60,753 nucleotides of DNA, taken from assembly GCF_040676675.1 (NCBI RefSeq), contig NZ_JBFAPK010000052.1, positions 1 to 60,753 of the forward strand, given 5' to 3'. The DNA is from JBFAPK01 sp040676675 (GTDB lineage: Bacteria > Actinomycetota > Actinomycetes > Mycobacteriales > Micromonosporaceae). A model generated the notes under the pieces. That model ran no database searches, was not told the origin of the DNA, and saw nothing but the letters and a program-made list of their open reading frames with translations. Shown one piece after another: positions 7,832 through 15,927 of the stretch (within the stretch, counting starts at the first letter, position 1; each line of letters opens with the position of its first letter). The translations under genes were made by a program, and so were the position numbers.

Positions 7832-8697
7832 CGGGTGGTCCTCAGTTCCTCGAAGATCCGGGCCGTACCGAGGCCGCCGAGCCCGGCGGCGATCTGCCGG
7901 CGGACGTTGTCGTGGATCGGCCTCAGCACGCCCGCGTCGACGCCCTGGTCGGCGCTGGTCCGCAGCAGCGCGGCGAGCGCGGCCTCGGTGAACTCCAGGC
8001 TCTGCTGGCCCGCGCCGGCGTAGTCCTTGGCGTCGACCGTGGCCGCGAAACCGGCCAGTTGGCCGGCCATGGCCGCGAGGAAGGGCGCCTGGCGCTCGGC
8101 GAACTCGGTCGCCGGTACCCCGTCGGTGGCGAGCATCGCGGCGCCGTGCAGGAAACCGGCGAACATCGCGTACATGCCGACGAGCATGGCCATGTCGTTG
8201 AGCGAGGCCATGCCGGCGTCCGGCCCGAAGTAGACGCTTCCGCCCCAGCGGTCGAGCAGTGGACGGTGCCGCTCGAACGCGGCGGCCGAGCCGCTGTAGA
8301 AGATCGCCGAGCCGGGACGGCCGATCATCTGCGGGACCGCCATGATGGCCCCGTCGAGGTAGGTGATGCCGCGATCGGCGGCCCACCCGGCGAGTTCGCG
8401 CGACTCGCGCGGCGTCGTGGTGGTCAGGTTGATCACGGTACGCCCGGCGAGGCCGGCGGCGACCGGGTCGAGCACGTCGTGCACGGACCGGTGGTCGAAG
8501 AGGCAGACGACGATCGGCCCGTCGCCGGCGATGGCCTCCTCGACGGTGGCGGCGACGGTGGGGCCGCGCTCGGCGAGGGCCCGCGCCCGGTCGGGATTGC
8601 GGTTCCAGACGACGGCGGGCGCCCCGCCGTCGAGCGTCGCGGTCGCGAGCGCGCTGCCCATCGCGCCCAGTCCCAGGAACGTGGTGCCGGTGGTCAT
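7828..8697 (-). CDS. NAD(P)-dependent oxidoreductase, imine-reductase-like
   Basis: A 289-residue paralogue of the following gene. It has GLGAMGSALATATL as the dinucleotide-binding loop and VVWNRNPDRARAL for NADP selectivity. GAIMAVPQMIGRPGSAIFYSGS is an almost canonical imine-reductase segment. It starts at the ATG at 8697 and faces an HxlR regulator across a 151-bp divergent promoter holding two identical-pattern dyads. HxlR regulators commonly control the neighbouring redox gene, so this pair is probably induced by a reactive carbonyl, imine or similar stress. Substrate unknown. Confidence 0.82.
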   Translation of the reverse strand: MTTGTTFLGLGAMGSALATATLDGGAPAVVWNRNPDRARALAERGPTVAATVEEAIAGDGPIVVCLFDHRSVHDVLDPVAAGLAGRTVINLTTTTPRESRELAGWAADRGITYLDGAIMAVPQMIGRPGSAIFYSGSAAAFERHRPLLDRWGGSVYFGPDAGMASLNDMAMLVGMYAMFAGFLHGAAMLATDGVPATEFAERQAPFLAAMAGQLAGFAATVDAKDYAGAGQQSLEFTEAALAALLRTSADQGVDAGVLRPIHDNVRRQIAAGLGGLGTARIFEELRTTR

Positions 8698-8758
8698 CGG
8701 TTTTCCCTCTGCTCTGCTCGGTGGGATGGGTGGCGCGCCGAGCACCATCGTTCGCGGG

Positions 8759-8815
8759 TACTGTCGTGGCGACAAGTACCCACTAAATTGTTCGATACTG
8801 ACGACTTCGTAAGTA
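8759..8815. promoter_or_regulatory. Two TACT-N12-AGTA dyads, candidate HxlR operators
   Basis: TACT-N12-AGTA occurs twice, at 8759-8778 and 8796-8815, with centres 37 bp apart, between the divergent oxidoreductase and HxlR genes. The first dyad extends into a longer near-palindrome (8756-8781). The geometry resembles the short dyads bound by HxlR/MarR-type winged-helix dimers. The second copy ends 34 bp before the chosen HxlR start. Confidence 0.6.
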
Positions 8816-8848
8816 TTGGGCGTGACCTCGGAGAACGCGGAGGGTTCG

Positions 8849-9208
8849 ATGGCATCGAGCGACCGGCGCGGCCCGTACGTCTGCGGCCTCGACGCCGCGA
8901 TGGACGTGGTCTCGGGGAAGTGGAAGTCGCTGATCCTCTGGGAACTGCACCACCACGGCACCCGCCGCTTCGGTGAGCTGCGGCGGGGCCTGCCCGGCGT
9001 CAGCGAGAAGATGCTCGTCCAGCACCTGCGCGAGATGGAGCAGGACGGGCTGATCGACCGTGAGGTGTACCGCGAGGTGCCGCCCCGGGTCGAGTACTCC
9101 CTGACCGAGCACGGCCGGACGCTCAACGAGGCCCTCCGCCCGTTGGGCGCGTGGGGGACGAGGCGACGCGAGCGCCTCGCGGCCGAAGGCCGGCTCACTT
9201 CGGTGTGA
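8849..9208 (+). CDS. HxlR-family winged-helix transcriptional regulator
   Basis: A 119-residue HxlR regulator: PYVCGLDAAMDVVSGKWKSLILWEL is the family signature with an N-terminal Cys that can sense redox or electrophiles. The winged helix follows with RRFGELRRGLPGVSEKML and LREMEQDGLIDREVYREVPPRVEYSLTEHG. The ATG at 8849 was preferred over the in-frame TTG at 8816 and GTG at 8822 because GGAGG sits 6 bases upstream. It is divergent from two imine-reductase-like genes that it probably controls through the dyads at 8759-8815. Confidence 0.9.
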   Translation: MASSDRRGPYVCGLDAAMDVVSGKWKSLILWELHHHGTRRFGELRRGLPGVSEKMLVQHLREMEQDGLIDREVYREVPPRVEYSLTEHGRTLNEALRPLGAWGTRRRERLAAEGRLTSV

Positions 9209-9428
9209 ACTCGGGCGTTCCTGATAGGAACAGCCGGACCACATGCCCCCACTGTGGGCGCCGGCCCTGCTGACCGGCGCCGACACCGATGTCGTCGTGC
9301 TCGACGTCCCTGGGCCGCTGACCTGCGGCGCGGATCGCACGAGCCACCGCCACCGGGAATCCCGACCGACGCGGACCGGGCCAATCCCAACGCGTAGGCG
9401 GCAGCCGCCGCGACGCCGCCCCCAGAGG

Positions 9429-9995
9429 TCAGTCAGGTCGAACCGTCTCGGTCGGGCCCGCCGTCGACAGCGCGGCGAAGAGGAGACGGTCGCGCCAGCC
9501 GTCACGGGTCCGGACCTGGTCGCGCAGGTGTCCCTCAGGCCGCATGCCGATCTTCGCGAGCACCCGGGCGGAGCCGAGATTGTCCGGATCGCACGTCGCA
9601 TTGATCTTGTGCAGTCCCAGCCCGTCGAAGCCGTACCGCAGCAGCGCGGCGGCCGCCTCGGTGGCGTACCCCCTCCCCCACCGCGACGGCGCCAGCGCGT
9701 AGCCCAGGGTGCCACGTCGGTGCGCCGCGCTCGTGACCCGCAGCTCGATCGAACCGACCAGGAGGCCCTCGGCGCGCTCGACCACGGCGAGCCCGAACCT
9801 GGTCCGGGGCAGCGCGCGGGCGTCGTGCGTGACCTCGCGGAGGAAGGTGGTCGTCTCCTCGGGCGTGTTCGGCCCCCAGTCGGTGAAGCGGGTGACCCGG
9901 GGATCGCTGGCGAAGGCGTGGACGGGCGGGTGGTCGGCGGGTGCGAACTCGCGGAGCAGCAGCCGGGTCGTGTGGAGTTCCATCCTCGCGATCAT
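9429..9995 (-). CDS. GNAT-family N-acetyltransferase (RimJ/RimL type)
   Basis: A 188-residue RimJ/RimL-like acetyltransferase. TTRLLLREFAPADHPPVHAF opens the fold, and the acetyl-CoA loop appears as GYALAPSRWGRGYATEAAAALL near residue 98. ATCDPDNLGSARVLAKIGMRPEGHLR is the conserved C-terminal region. It acetylates an amine of a small molecule or protein N-terminus; the target is unknown. The ATG at 9995 has GGAG 7 bases upstream; a second ATG (9983) lies four codons in. It stands alone, and the 220 bp separating it from the HxlR gene carry nothing I recognise. Confidence 0.85.
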   Translation of the reverse strand: MIARMELHTTRLLLREFAPADHPPVHAFASDPRVTRFTDWGPNTPEETTTFLREVTHDARALPRTRFGLAVVERAEGLLVGSIELRVTSAAHRRGTLGYALAPSRWGRGYATEAAAALLRYGFDGLGLHKINATCDPDNLGSARVLAKIGMRPEGHLRDQVRTRDGWRDRLLFAALSTAGPTETVRPD

Positions 9996-10072
9996 GCCGC
10001 AGCTCCGGCCCCGTCCGCCGGCCGTGTGCAGCCGGCCGCTCCGTCAGCCGGCCGCGTCCGCCGGCCACTCCG

Positions 10073-10672
10073 TCAGCCGGCCGCGGCGATGCGGGCCCGC
10101 CACAGGTGGGCCGGGTGCACCAGCGCCAGCGCCTCGTCCAGCCGGCGCCGCCCGTCGTGGTCCAGCAACGGCAGTACGCCGCCGAAATCGGTCTCGTCCT
10201 TCTCGCGCACGTGCTTGGCCTTGAAGAGCAGCACGAACTCCGGGACCAGGTACGGGACGCCGTCCGGCGCGTACCGGATGATCTCGTCGTACGGCCGGCG
10301 GATGCGCTCGTCCCGCCGGCAGATCCAGGTACCGCCCTCGTGCGGTTCGCGGAACACGTCGAAGCGCCACCGGTTCGCGGCCCGCTCGCAGGCCCAGGTC
10401 TGGTGGGTCAGCCGCAGCGCCTCGGGCGTGGCCGGAAAGACCTCGCCCTCGTGCGGCACGTGGAAGTCGCAGTCGGCGAAGCGGGCCGCCACCCGCTCGA
10501 ACCCGGCGGCCGGGACCGCGATCTCCAGGTCGTCGTGCGGGCGGGTCCGCGCGCCCCGGAAGAGGTCGAGCGCCCAGCCGCCCGCCACGTACCAGGGCAC
10601 GTCCAGCCCGGCCAGGCGATCGGCCAGCGTCCGGGGCGGCCACGCCTCCCACGCGTCGAGATCCGGCGGCAT
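10073..10672 (-). CDS. Nucleotidyltransferase-fold protein (aminoglycoside adenylyltransferase-like)
   Basis: A protein of about 199 residues. The nucleotidyltransferase core reads WYVAGGWALDLFRGARTRPHDDLEIAVP, with the GG-W-AxD and the two-carboxylate HDDLE pattern. This matches the LinB/AadB-like or amino-glycoside-adenylyltransferase-like family (PF10706) found widely in actinobacteria. A later VFREPHEGGTWICRRDERIRRPYDEI and a Lys-rich helix complete the fold. Whether it modifies an antibiotic is unknown. The start at 10672 (MPPDLDAWEAWPP) avoids the hairpin; an upstream in-frame start is possible. Confidence 0.75.
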   Translation of the reverse strand: MPPDLDAWEAWPPRTLADRLAGLDVPWYVAGGWALDLFRGARTRPHDDLEIAVPAAGFERVAARFADCDFHVPHEGEVFPATPEALRLTHQTWACERAANRWRFDVFREPHEGGTWICRRDERIRRPYDEIIRYAPDGVPYLVPEFVLLFKAKHVREKDETDFGGVLPLLDHDGRRRLDEALALVHPAHLWRARIAAAG

Positions 10673-10692
10673 GGCGCCCAACACTGCCACAG

Positions 10693-10745
10693 ATACAGAG
10701 AACGAGTGGCTGTCCAGCCCTGAGACAGCCACTCGTTCTCGGTAT
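10693..10745 (-). terminator. Long hairpin downstream of the alpha/beta hydrolase gene
   Basis: A perfect 17-bp stem (10698-10714 with 10724-10740, 9-nt loop) extends past one mismatch by four more pairs (10693-10696 with 10742-10745). It lies just after the hydrolase stop (10763) in the direction of transcription and before the next gene's start, as expected of an intrinsic terminator. Confidence 0.65.
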
Positions 10746-10762
10746 TCGCGCGAACCGAACAG

Positions 10763-11572
10763 CTAGCCGGCCTGGCCGGGCGGTGGGCCGGTCACGGGCT
10801 GGTCGGCGAAGACCGCGAGGGTACGGTCGGCGTACGCGCTGGCGTCCCCGACCTCCATCGGCCCGTCCCAGGTGGTGGGGAGCGGCACCGGCACAGCCGG
10901 GTTGACGTGGCGGACGACCTCGTCCAGCACCGTCTCCGCGTCGCCGACCCAGAGGTGCTTGGCCCCGGGCACGCCGATCACCTCGGCCTGCGGTACCGCC
11001 GCGAAACGCCGCCGCGCCTCGTCCGGGCGCAGGTAGTCGTCGAACTCGGGCACCAGCGCCACCAGCGGCTTGCCCGACCCGGCCCAGGTGGCCAGGTCCT
11101 GGTCGGTGGAGAAGCGCAGCGGCGGCGAGAGCAGGATGGCGCCCGCCACGTCGGGTTCGCAGCCGTACTTGAGGGCCAGGTCGGTACCGAACGACCAGCC
11201 GAGCAGCCAGAGCTGCGGCAGCTCGGCGAACTCCGCGTACTCGATGGCGGCGGCGACGTCGAAGCGCTCGCCGACGGCGGCGTCGAAGGCGCCCTCGCTG
11301 GTGCCGCGGACGCTGCTGGTGCCCCGGGTGTTGAACCGGAGCACGGCGAGGTCGGCCAGCGCCGGCAGGCGCCAGGCGGCCTTGCGCAGCACGTGGCTGT
11401 CCATCATCCCGCCGTGGGTGGGGAGCGGGTGCAGGCAGATCAGGGTGGCGACGGGCGCACGGTCGGCCGGGCGGGCCAGCTCGCCGACAAGGCGCAGCCC
11501 GTCGGCGGTCTGTAGCTCGATCTCCTCGCGCCGGGCGGGGAGGATGGAGGAGGCACGGATCGGAGCGCTCAT
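10763..11572 (-). CDS. Alpha/beta hydrolase
   Basis: A 269-residue alpha/beta hydrolase. The oxyanion region is ATLICLHPLPTHGGMM, the nucleophile elbow is LLGWSFGTDLALKYG (G-W-S-F-G, Ser nucleophile), and the late VPGAKHLWVGDA supplies the catalytic His. This PxPxxGG variant is typical of the YqiA/dienelactone-hydrolase-like KANL3/Tex30 group. Substrate unknown. The ATG at 11572 gives a full-length fold. It is a single-gene unit ending in the long hairpin at 10693-10745. Confidence 0.82.
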   Translation of the reverse strand: MSAPIRASSILPARREEIELQTADGLRLVGELARPADRAPVATLICLHPLPTHGGMMDSHVLRKAAWRLPALADLAVLRFNTRGTSSVRGTSEGAFDAAVGERFDVAAAIEYAEFAELPQLWLLGWSFGTDLALKYGCEPDVAGAILLSPPLRFSTDQDLATWAGSGKPLVALVPEFDDYLRPDEARRRFAAVPQAEVIGVPGAKHLWVGDAETVLDEVVRHVNPAVPVPLPTTWDGPMEVGDASAYADRTLAVFADQPVTGPPPGQAG

Positions 11573-11752
11573 CCGCCAAGTTTCGCCCGGCCCGGACGGA
11601 ACGTCCCGCCGGTATCCGGCCGGGGTGACGAATCTCCCTCGGCGGTGGTCCCGCCCCTCGCCGGCCCGGCTCCGCACGATCGCCCGCACCTGCGACCGGG
11701 CACGATCGGCCGTGGCGCGGGTCTGGGCTCAGCTGTGGCGCCGGGTCCGGTC

Positions 11753-12079
11753 TCAGCCGTAGTGCGGGGCGCTGCGGGAGCGCTGGATGTTGGGGCCGCG
11801 CCGATCGCGCGCCCGCCAGCAGCCGGTGTGCCAGTGCCGGCGGTCGCTGAGGTCGCCCCGGCCGTCGGCCGGCCACGCGACCACGTGCGCCACCCCGGGG
11901 CGGATCTCCTGGTCGCAGCCCGGGCAGCGGTACGTCTTGACGGCCGCGCCGCCGGGGACGCCGCGCACCTGCCACTCGCCGTCGCGCCACGACTGGACCG
12001 CCTCGACGCCGCGGCGGGCGCCGTCCGGGTCGAGTGGCGCGGGCGGCTCGGGGCGGGGCGGGTTGCGACGCGGGCTCAC
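11753..12079 (-). CDS. Conserved actinobacterial small protein with Cys/His zinc-ribbon-like motif
   Basis: A 108-residue basic protein starting at a GTG (VSPRRNPPRPEPPAPLDPDGARRG). The core holds a CxxC and downstream HxxC arrangement (TYRCPGCDQEIRPGVAHVVAW, HWHTGCWRARDRRG) that could bind one zinc. Closely similar proteins are widespread in actinobacteria and are often labelled 'ATP/GTP-binding protein' without support. I see no nucleotide-binding motif. Function unknown. The frame is open further upstream, but the GTG matches the conserved N-terminus I recall for the family. Confidence 0.75.
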   Translation of the reverse strand: MSPRRNPPRPEPPAPLDPDGARRGVEAVQSWRDGEWQVRGVPGGAAVKTYRCPGCDQEIRPGVAHVVAWPADGRGDLSDRRHWHTGCWRARDRRGPNIQRSRSAPHYG

Positions 12080-12296
12080 GTTCGTCAAGGGTACGGCCTG
12101 CGGCCGGGGCACCGATGATTGCCCGCAAAGCCGTGCCTCCGTCACTAAACCGACTATCACGCGTCAACGAGCATGTCCCACCCGAAAAGCCTCATGTCAG
12201 ATCGCTGTCAGCTTGGCCGGATATCGCCCAAACCGGGCTAGCGTCCGCAAATAGGGGGCCGAGGGCTGGACGACCGGAATCAGCGAAGGGGCCATC

Positions 12297-13412
12297 ATGT
12301 GGAGGAAGTGCGCTGCGGCGCTGTCCGTACTGCTGATGGTGGGCGCGCTGGGCGGCGCCTGGCCCGGCGCCTGGGCCGGCGGCCGGAACGAGGCGATCAC
12401 CGGCGACGTGAACGGGGACGGCTTCCAGGACCGGATCTACCTCGGCTCGGTCGCACCGGCCTCCTGCTCGGTCATCGTGCAGTACGGCACGCCCTCCGGG
12501 GCGCTACGCCCGCCGGTCGCGTACACCTATCTTCGCCCCGGCCTGACCGGCCCGGAGACCCCCTGCCCCGACGTCGGCGTGGCCGTGAACCTGGTCGCCG
12601 CCGACCGGGTCGATGATCTGGTGGTGGCCTGGTTCGCCGGGCCGCCGCAGACGGTCCCCTACAACATGCTGGTCCTCGCCCGTAACTTCATGCCGTCGTT
12701 CGGCCTCGTTCAGGCGATCTTCCAGCCCACCCTGATGAACACCGCCGACTTCAACGGCGACCACCGCCCGGACGTCTATTCCGTCACGGACCAGGGCCAG
12801 GGCTTCGAGACCTACCTGAGCCTCGGCAACGGGACACTGGCTCCGGGACCGGAGCGGTGGTGCGCCGTCGGGCTGCTCGAATACCAGCTCAAGGACTTCG
12901 ACCGCGACGGCGGCATGGACGTGTTGATCTCCTTTATCGAGGGCTGCGCCGACCACGCCCCAGGGGTGGTGGTGGTGCTGGACGACGGCAGCTACCAGCT
13001 GCTGCAACACGACCTGACCTTCCAGCGGCGTTGGAGCGCCAAGGTCGCCTATGTCAACGGCGACGCCATTCCGGATGTGCGGACGGTGGCCGGCGGCAGC
13101 GGCGAGATCGAGTACTTCATCGGGGTCGGCGATGGCACCTTCGTCGCCTCGCCGCGGGCCGTCGCCGACCGGGTCACCATCGTCGACAACGCCCGGACCA
13201 ACATCCCGGTGCTCGCCAACGACTACGTCACCACGTCCGCGACGGTCACCATCGCGGAACCACCCCGGTACGGCACCGCGCGGGTCACCAGCAGCCGCAC
13301 CGTGGTCTACAGCCCGGCCGCCTCGCATCCCGCGACCGACCGGTTCGTCTACCGCGTCACCCAGGACGGGAGAAGCAGCACCGCGGCGGTCAACATCAGC
13401 TTCACCGACTGA
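12297..13412 (+). CDS. Secreted FG-GAP/VCBS-repeat protein with C-terminal Ig-like domain (paralogue 1 of 5)
   Basis: 371 residues. A signal peptide (MWRKCAAALSVLLMVGALGG, cleavage near AWA-GG at 27) is followed by four calcium-loop motifs of FG-GAP/VCBS type: about residues 37-45 (DVNGDGFQD), 151-159 (DFNGDHRPD), 200-208 (DFDRDGGMD) and 252-260 (YVNGDAIPD). Residues 289-371 form a cadherin/Ig-like domain (IPVLANDYVTTSATVTI, RYGTARVTSSRTVVY, DRFVYRV). Four mature cysteines (57, 90, 189, 217) are conserved across the array and may form disulfides. The likely product is a secreted seven-bladed beta-propeller of unknown role, perhaps adhesion or ligand binding. No anchor or LPxTG motif is present. 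The RBS is AAGGGG. Confidence 0.85.
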   Translation: MWRKCAAALSVLLMVGALGGAWPGAWAGGRNEAITGDVNGDGFQDRIYLGSVAPASCSVIVQYGTPSGALRPPVAYTYLRPGLTGPETPCPDVGVAVNLVAADRVDDLVVAWFAGPPQTVPYNMLVLARNFMPSFGLVQAIFQPTLMNTADFNGDHRPDVYSVTDQGQGFETYLSLGNGTLAPGPERWCAVGLLEYQLKDFDRDGGMDVLISFIEGCADHAPGVVVVLDDGSYQLLQHDLTFQRRWSAKVAYVNGDAIPDVRTVAGGSGEIEYFIGVGDGTFVASPRAVADRVTIVDNARTNIPVLANDYVTTSATVTIAEPPRYGTARVTSSRTVVYSPAASHPATDRFVYRVTQDGRSSTAAVNISFTD

Positions 13413-13526
13413 CGCGTCTCGCCACCGTCGCCGGACCGGACCGGCCACCGCAGCGGCGGAGCGACGCCCGATCGCCTCCCGACAACCCGTACAGACCGGC
13501 CGGTCGCCTAGGTCGAGGAGTTCGAC

Positions 13527-14642
13527 ATGTGGGGAAAGAGAACCGCCGCGGGACTGGTCCTCGCGATCACCGCCACGGTGGGCGGGGTCGGAGTGTTCGC
13601 GCCCGTGGCCCGGGCGGGAGCGCCCGGGGAGGCCATCTGGGGGGACGTGAACGGGGACGGCTTCATCGACCGGGTCTTTCTCGGCAACGTGCAGCCCTCC
13701 TCCTGCGCCGTCATCGTGGAGTACGGCCGACCGGACGGCGTCCTGCTGCCGCCGACCGCCTACACCTACCTGCGGCCGGGCGGTACCGGCCCGGACATCC
13801 CCTGCCCGGACCTGGGCGTGGCGGTCGACCTCACCGACGACGGCATCCAGGAACTGGTGATCGCCTGGTCGGTCGGTCCACCCCCGACGCTCAGCTACAA
13901 CCTGCGGGTGCTCGACAACAACTTTCAGCCGGCGTTCGGTCTCACCGAGTCGATCTTCGCCCCGCAGTACATGGGCATCGCCGACTTCAACGGCGACGGC
14001 CGCCCCGACGTCTACGCGGTCAGCGACGAGGAGGGCTTCGCCACCTACCTGAGCCTCGGCGACGGCACCCTGACCATCGGCCCCAAGGCCTGGTGCTCCG
14101 GGCCGCTCGACTACCTGCTCTACGACTGGAACCGGGACGGCGCGGTGGCCGCCCTGCTCTCGTACACCGACGCCTGCACCGACCACGCGAACGGTGTCGT
14201 CCACGTGACCGGAAACGGTAGTTTGCAGTTCCTGCAACACGACCCGACCGGCACCCGGACCTGGCAGAGCAAGGTCGCCTTCGTCAACGGGGACAGCTGG
14301 GCCGACATCCGGACGGTGTCCGACACCGGCGAGGTCGAGTACTTCATCCAGCCACCGGGCGGCGGCACCTTCGTCAAGTCCCCCACGGCCAACCACGACC
14401 GGGTCGTCGTCAGCGACGACCGGGCCGTCACCATCCCGGTACTCGCCAACGACTACGTCACCACCTCCGCCCGGCTCACCATCGTCGAGCCGCCGCGCTA
14501 CGGCACCGTACAGGTCACCAGCAGCCGCACCGTCGTCTACCGCCCGAACCCGGACCACCGCGCCAGCGACCGGTTCGTCTACCGCGTCACCGAGGGCACC
14601 CGGAGCAGCAACGCCGCCGTGAACATCCGGTTCACGGGCTGA
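13527..14642 (+). CDS. Secreted FG-GAP/VCBS-repeat protein with C-terminal Ig-like domain (paralogue 2 of 5)
   Basis: 371 residues, the same length and domain order as paralogue 1. The signal peptide begins MWGKRTAAGLVLAITATVG. Calcium loops appear as GDVNGDGFID, ADFNGDGRPD, YDWNRDGAV (degenerate) and FVNGDSWAD. The C-terminal domain has IPVLANDYVTTSARLTIVEP and ASDRFVYRVTEG. The positions CPDLGVAV, WCSG and DACTDHA keep the shared cysteines. The start at 13527 follows GAGGAG. It is 114 bp downstream of paralogue 1 on the same strand and is probably cotranscribed. Confidence 0.85.
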   Translation: MWGKRTAAGLVLAITATVGGVGVFAPVARAGAPGEAIWGDVNGDGFIDRVFLGNVQPSSCAVIVEYGRPDGVLLPPTAYTYLRPGGTGPDIPCPDLGVAVDLTDDGIQELVIAWSVGPPPTLSYNLRVLDNNFQPAFGLTESIFAPQYMGIADFNGDGRPDVYAVSDEEGFATYLSLGDGTLTIGPKAWCSGPLDYLLYDWNRDGAVAALLSYTDACTDHANGVVHVTGNGSLQFLQHDPTGTRTWQSKVAFVNGDSWADIRTVSDTGEVEYFIQPPGGGTFVKSPTANHDRVVVSDDRAVTIPVLANDYVTTSARLTIVEPPRYGTVQVTSSRTVVYRPNPDHRASDRFVYRVTEGTRSSNAAVNIRFTG

Positions 14643-14697
14643 ACCACGAGCGGCGGCCGACCTCGGCCGGCCGCCGGCTTCAATCGAGGAGGCGGTC

Positions 14698-15825
14698 ATG
14701 TGGGGAAGACGACTGACCACGGCGGTCGTACTGGCGACCGTGGTCGTGGCCGGTGGGTTCGGCCCGGGCGGGACGGCGCCCGCCCGGGCCCAGACGCCCG
14801 GAGACCCGGTCTTCGGAGACGTGGACGGGGATGGGTTCCGGGACCGGATCTACCTGGGCACCGTCGAGCCGGGGCAGTGCGCCGTGATTGTCGAGTACGG
14901 CCGCCCCGGCGGGATGCTGATGCCGCCGGTCGCGTACACGTACCTGCGGCCCGGCGGTACGGACGTCCGCTGCCCGGACATCGGGGTCGCGGTCAACCTC
15001 GACCTCGACAACGACGTGGACGAGCTGATGGTCGCCTGGTCCGGTGGTCCGCCCCCCACGATCGCCCGGAACCTGCTGGTGCTGGGACCCGACTTCATGC
15101 CCGCGTTCGGCATCTCCACCTTCGTTTCCCGTCCCCGCTACCTCGGCTCGGCGGACTTCAACGCCGACGGTCGGGCGGACGTCTACGCGCTGAGCAGCGC
15201 GGATCGCGGCCTGGAGACGTACTACAGCCTCGGCGACGGCACCCTGACCGTCGGCCCGCTGCGCTGGTGCGCGGGCACGGTCGAGCCGGCGTTCAAGGAC
15301 TTCGACCGCGACGGGGCCACGGCCGCCGTGGTCGCGTACACCGAGGGCTGCTCCGACGACGCGAACGGGGTGGTGAAGGTGAGCAGCAACGGCGACGTGC
15401 AGCAACTCCAGTACGACCCCGCGGGGGTGCGGCAGTGGCAGGCGAAGGTGGCCTATGTGAACGGCGACAGCCTGGCCGACATCCGTACCCTGGCCCTCGA
15501 CACCGGTGAGATCGAGTACTTCGTACAGGTGCCCGGCACCATTCCGGCCCGGTTCGTGGAGTCCCCCACGGCCGTCCACGACCGGGTCACCATCAGCGGC
15601 GACCGGGCCGCCACCATCCCGGTGCTCGCGAACGACTACGTCACCACCTCGGCCCGGCTCACCATCGTGGAACCGCCCCGCTACGGCACCGCCCAGGTCA
15701 CCAGCGCCCGCACCGTCGTCTACCGCCCCGACGCCGACCGCCGTGCCACCGACCGGTTCGTCTACCGCGTCACCGAGGGCCTCCGCACCAGCAACGCCGC
15801 CGTCAACATTCGGTTCGCGGAGTAG
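14698..15825 (+). CDS. Secreted FG-GAP/VCBS-repeat protein with C-terminal Ig-like domain (paralogue 3 of 5)
   Basis: 375 residues. The signal peptide is MWGRRLTTAVVLATVVVAGG, ending near ARAQ. Loops: GDVDGDGFRD, ADFNADGRAD, KDFDRDGATA and YVNGDSLAD. The C-terminal Ig-like domain is nearly identical in wording to paralogue 2 (IPVLANDYVTTSARLTIVEP, YGTAQVTS, TDRFVYRVTEG). It forms a close subgroup with paralogues 1 and 2 by shared motifs in the middle region. The RBS is GAGGAGG. Only 55 bp separate it from paralogue 2. Confidence 0.85.
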   Translation: MWGRRLTTAVVLATVVVAGGFGPGGTAPARAQTPGDPVFGDVDGDGFRDRIYLGTVEPGQCAVIVEYGRPGGMLMPPVAYTYLRPGGTDVRCPDIGVAVNLDLDNDVDELMVAWSGGPPPTIARNLLVLGPDFMPAFGISTFVSRPRYLGSADFNADGRADVYALSSADRGLETYYSLGDGTLTVGPLRWCAGTVEPAFKDFDRDGATAAVVAYTEGCSDDANGVVKVSSNGDVQQLQYDPAGVRQWQAKVAYVNGDSLADIRTLALDTGEIEYFVQVPGTIPARFVESPTAVHDRVTISGDRAATIPVLANDYVTTSARLTIVEPPRYGTAQVTSARTVVYRPDADRRATDRFVYRVTEGLRTSNAAVNIRFAE

Positions 15826-15927
15826 GTGTCTGATATCAGTCCATAATACTGCTATTCCGGTAAATACCACTAATCTCCCCGGAGGAGCGGCCCGCACGGG
15901 GCTGACGGAACGCCTTCGGGAGGCGCC

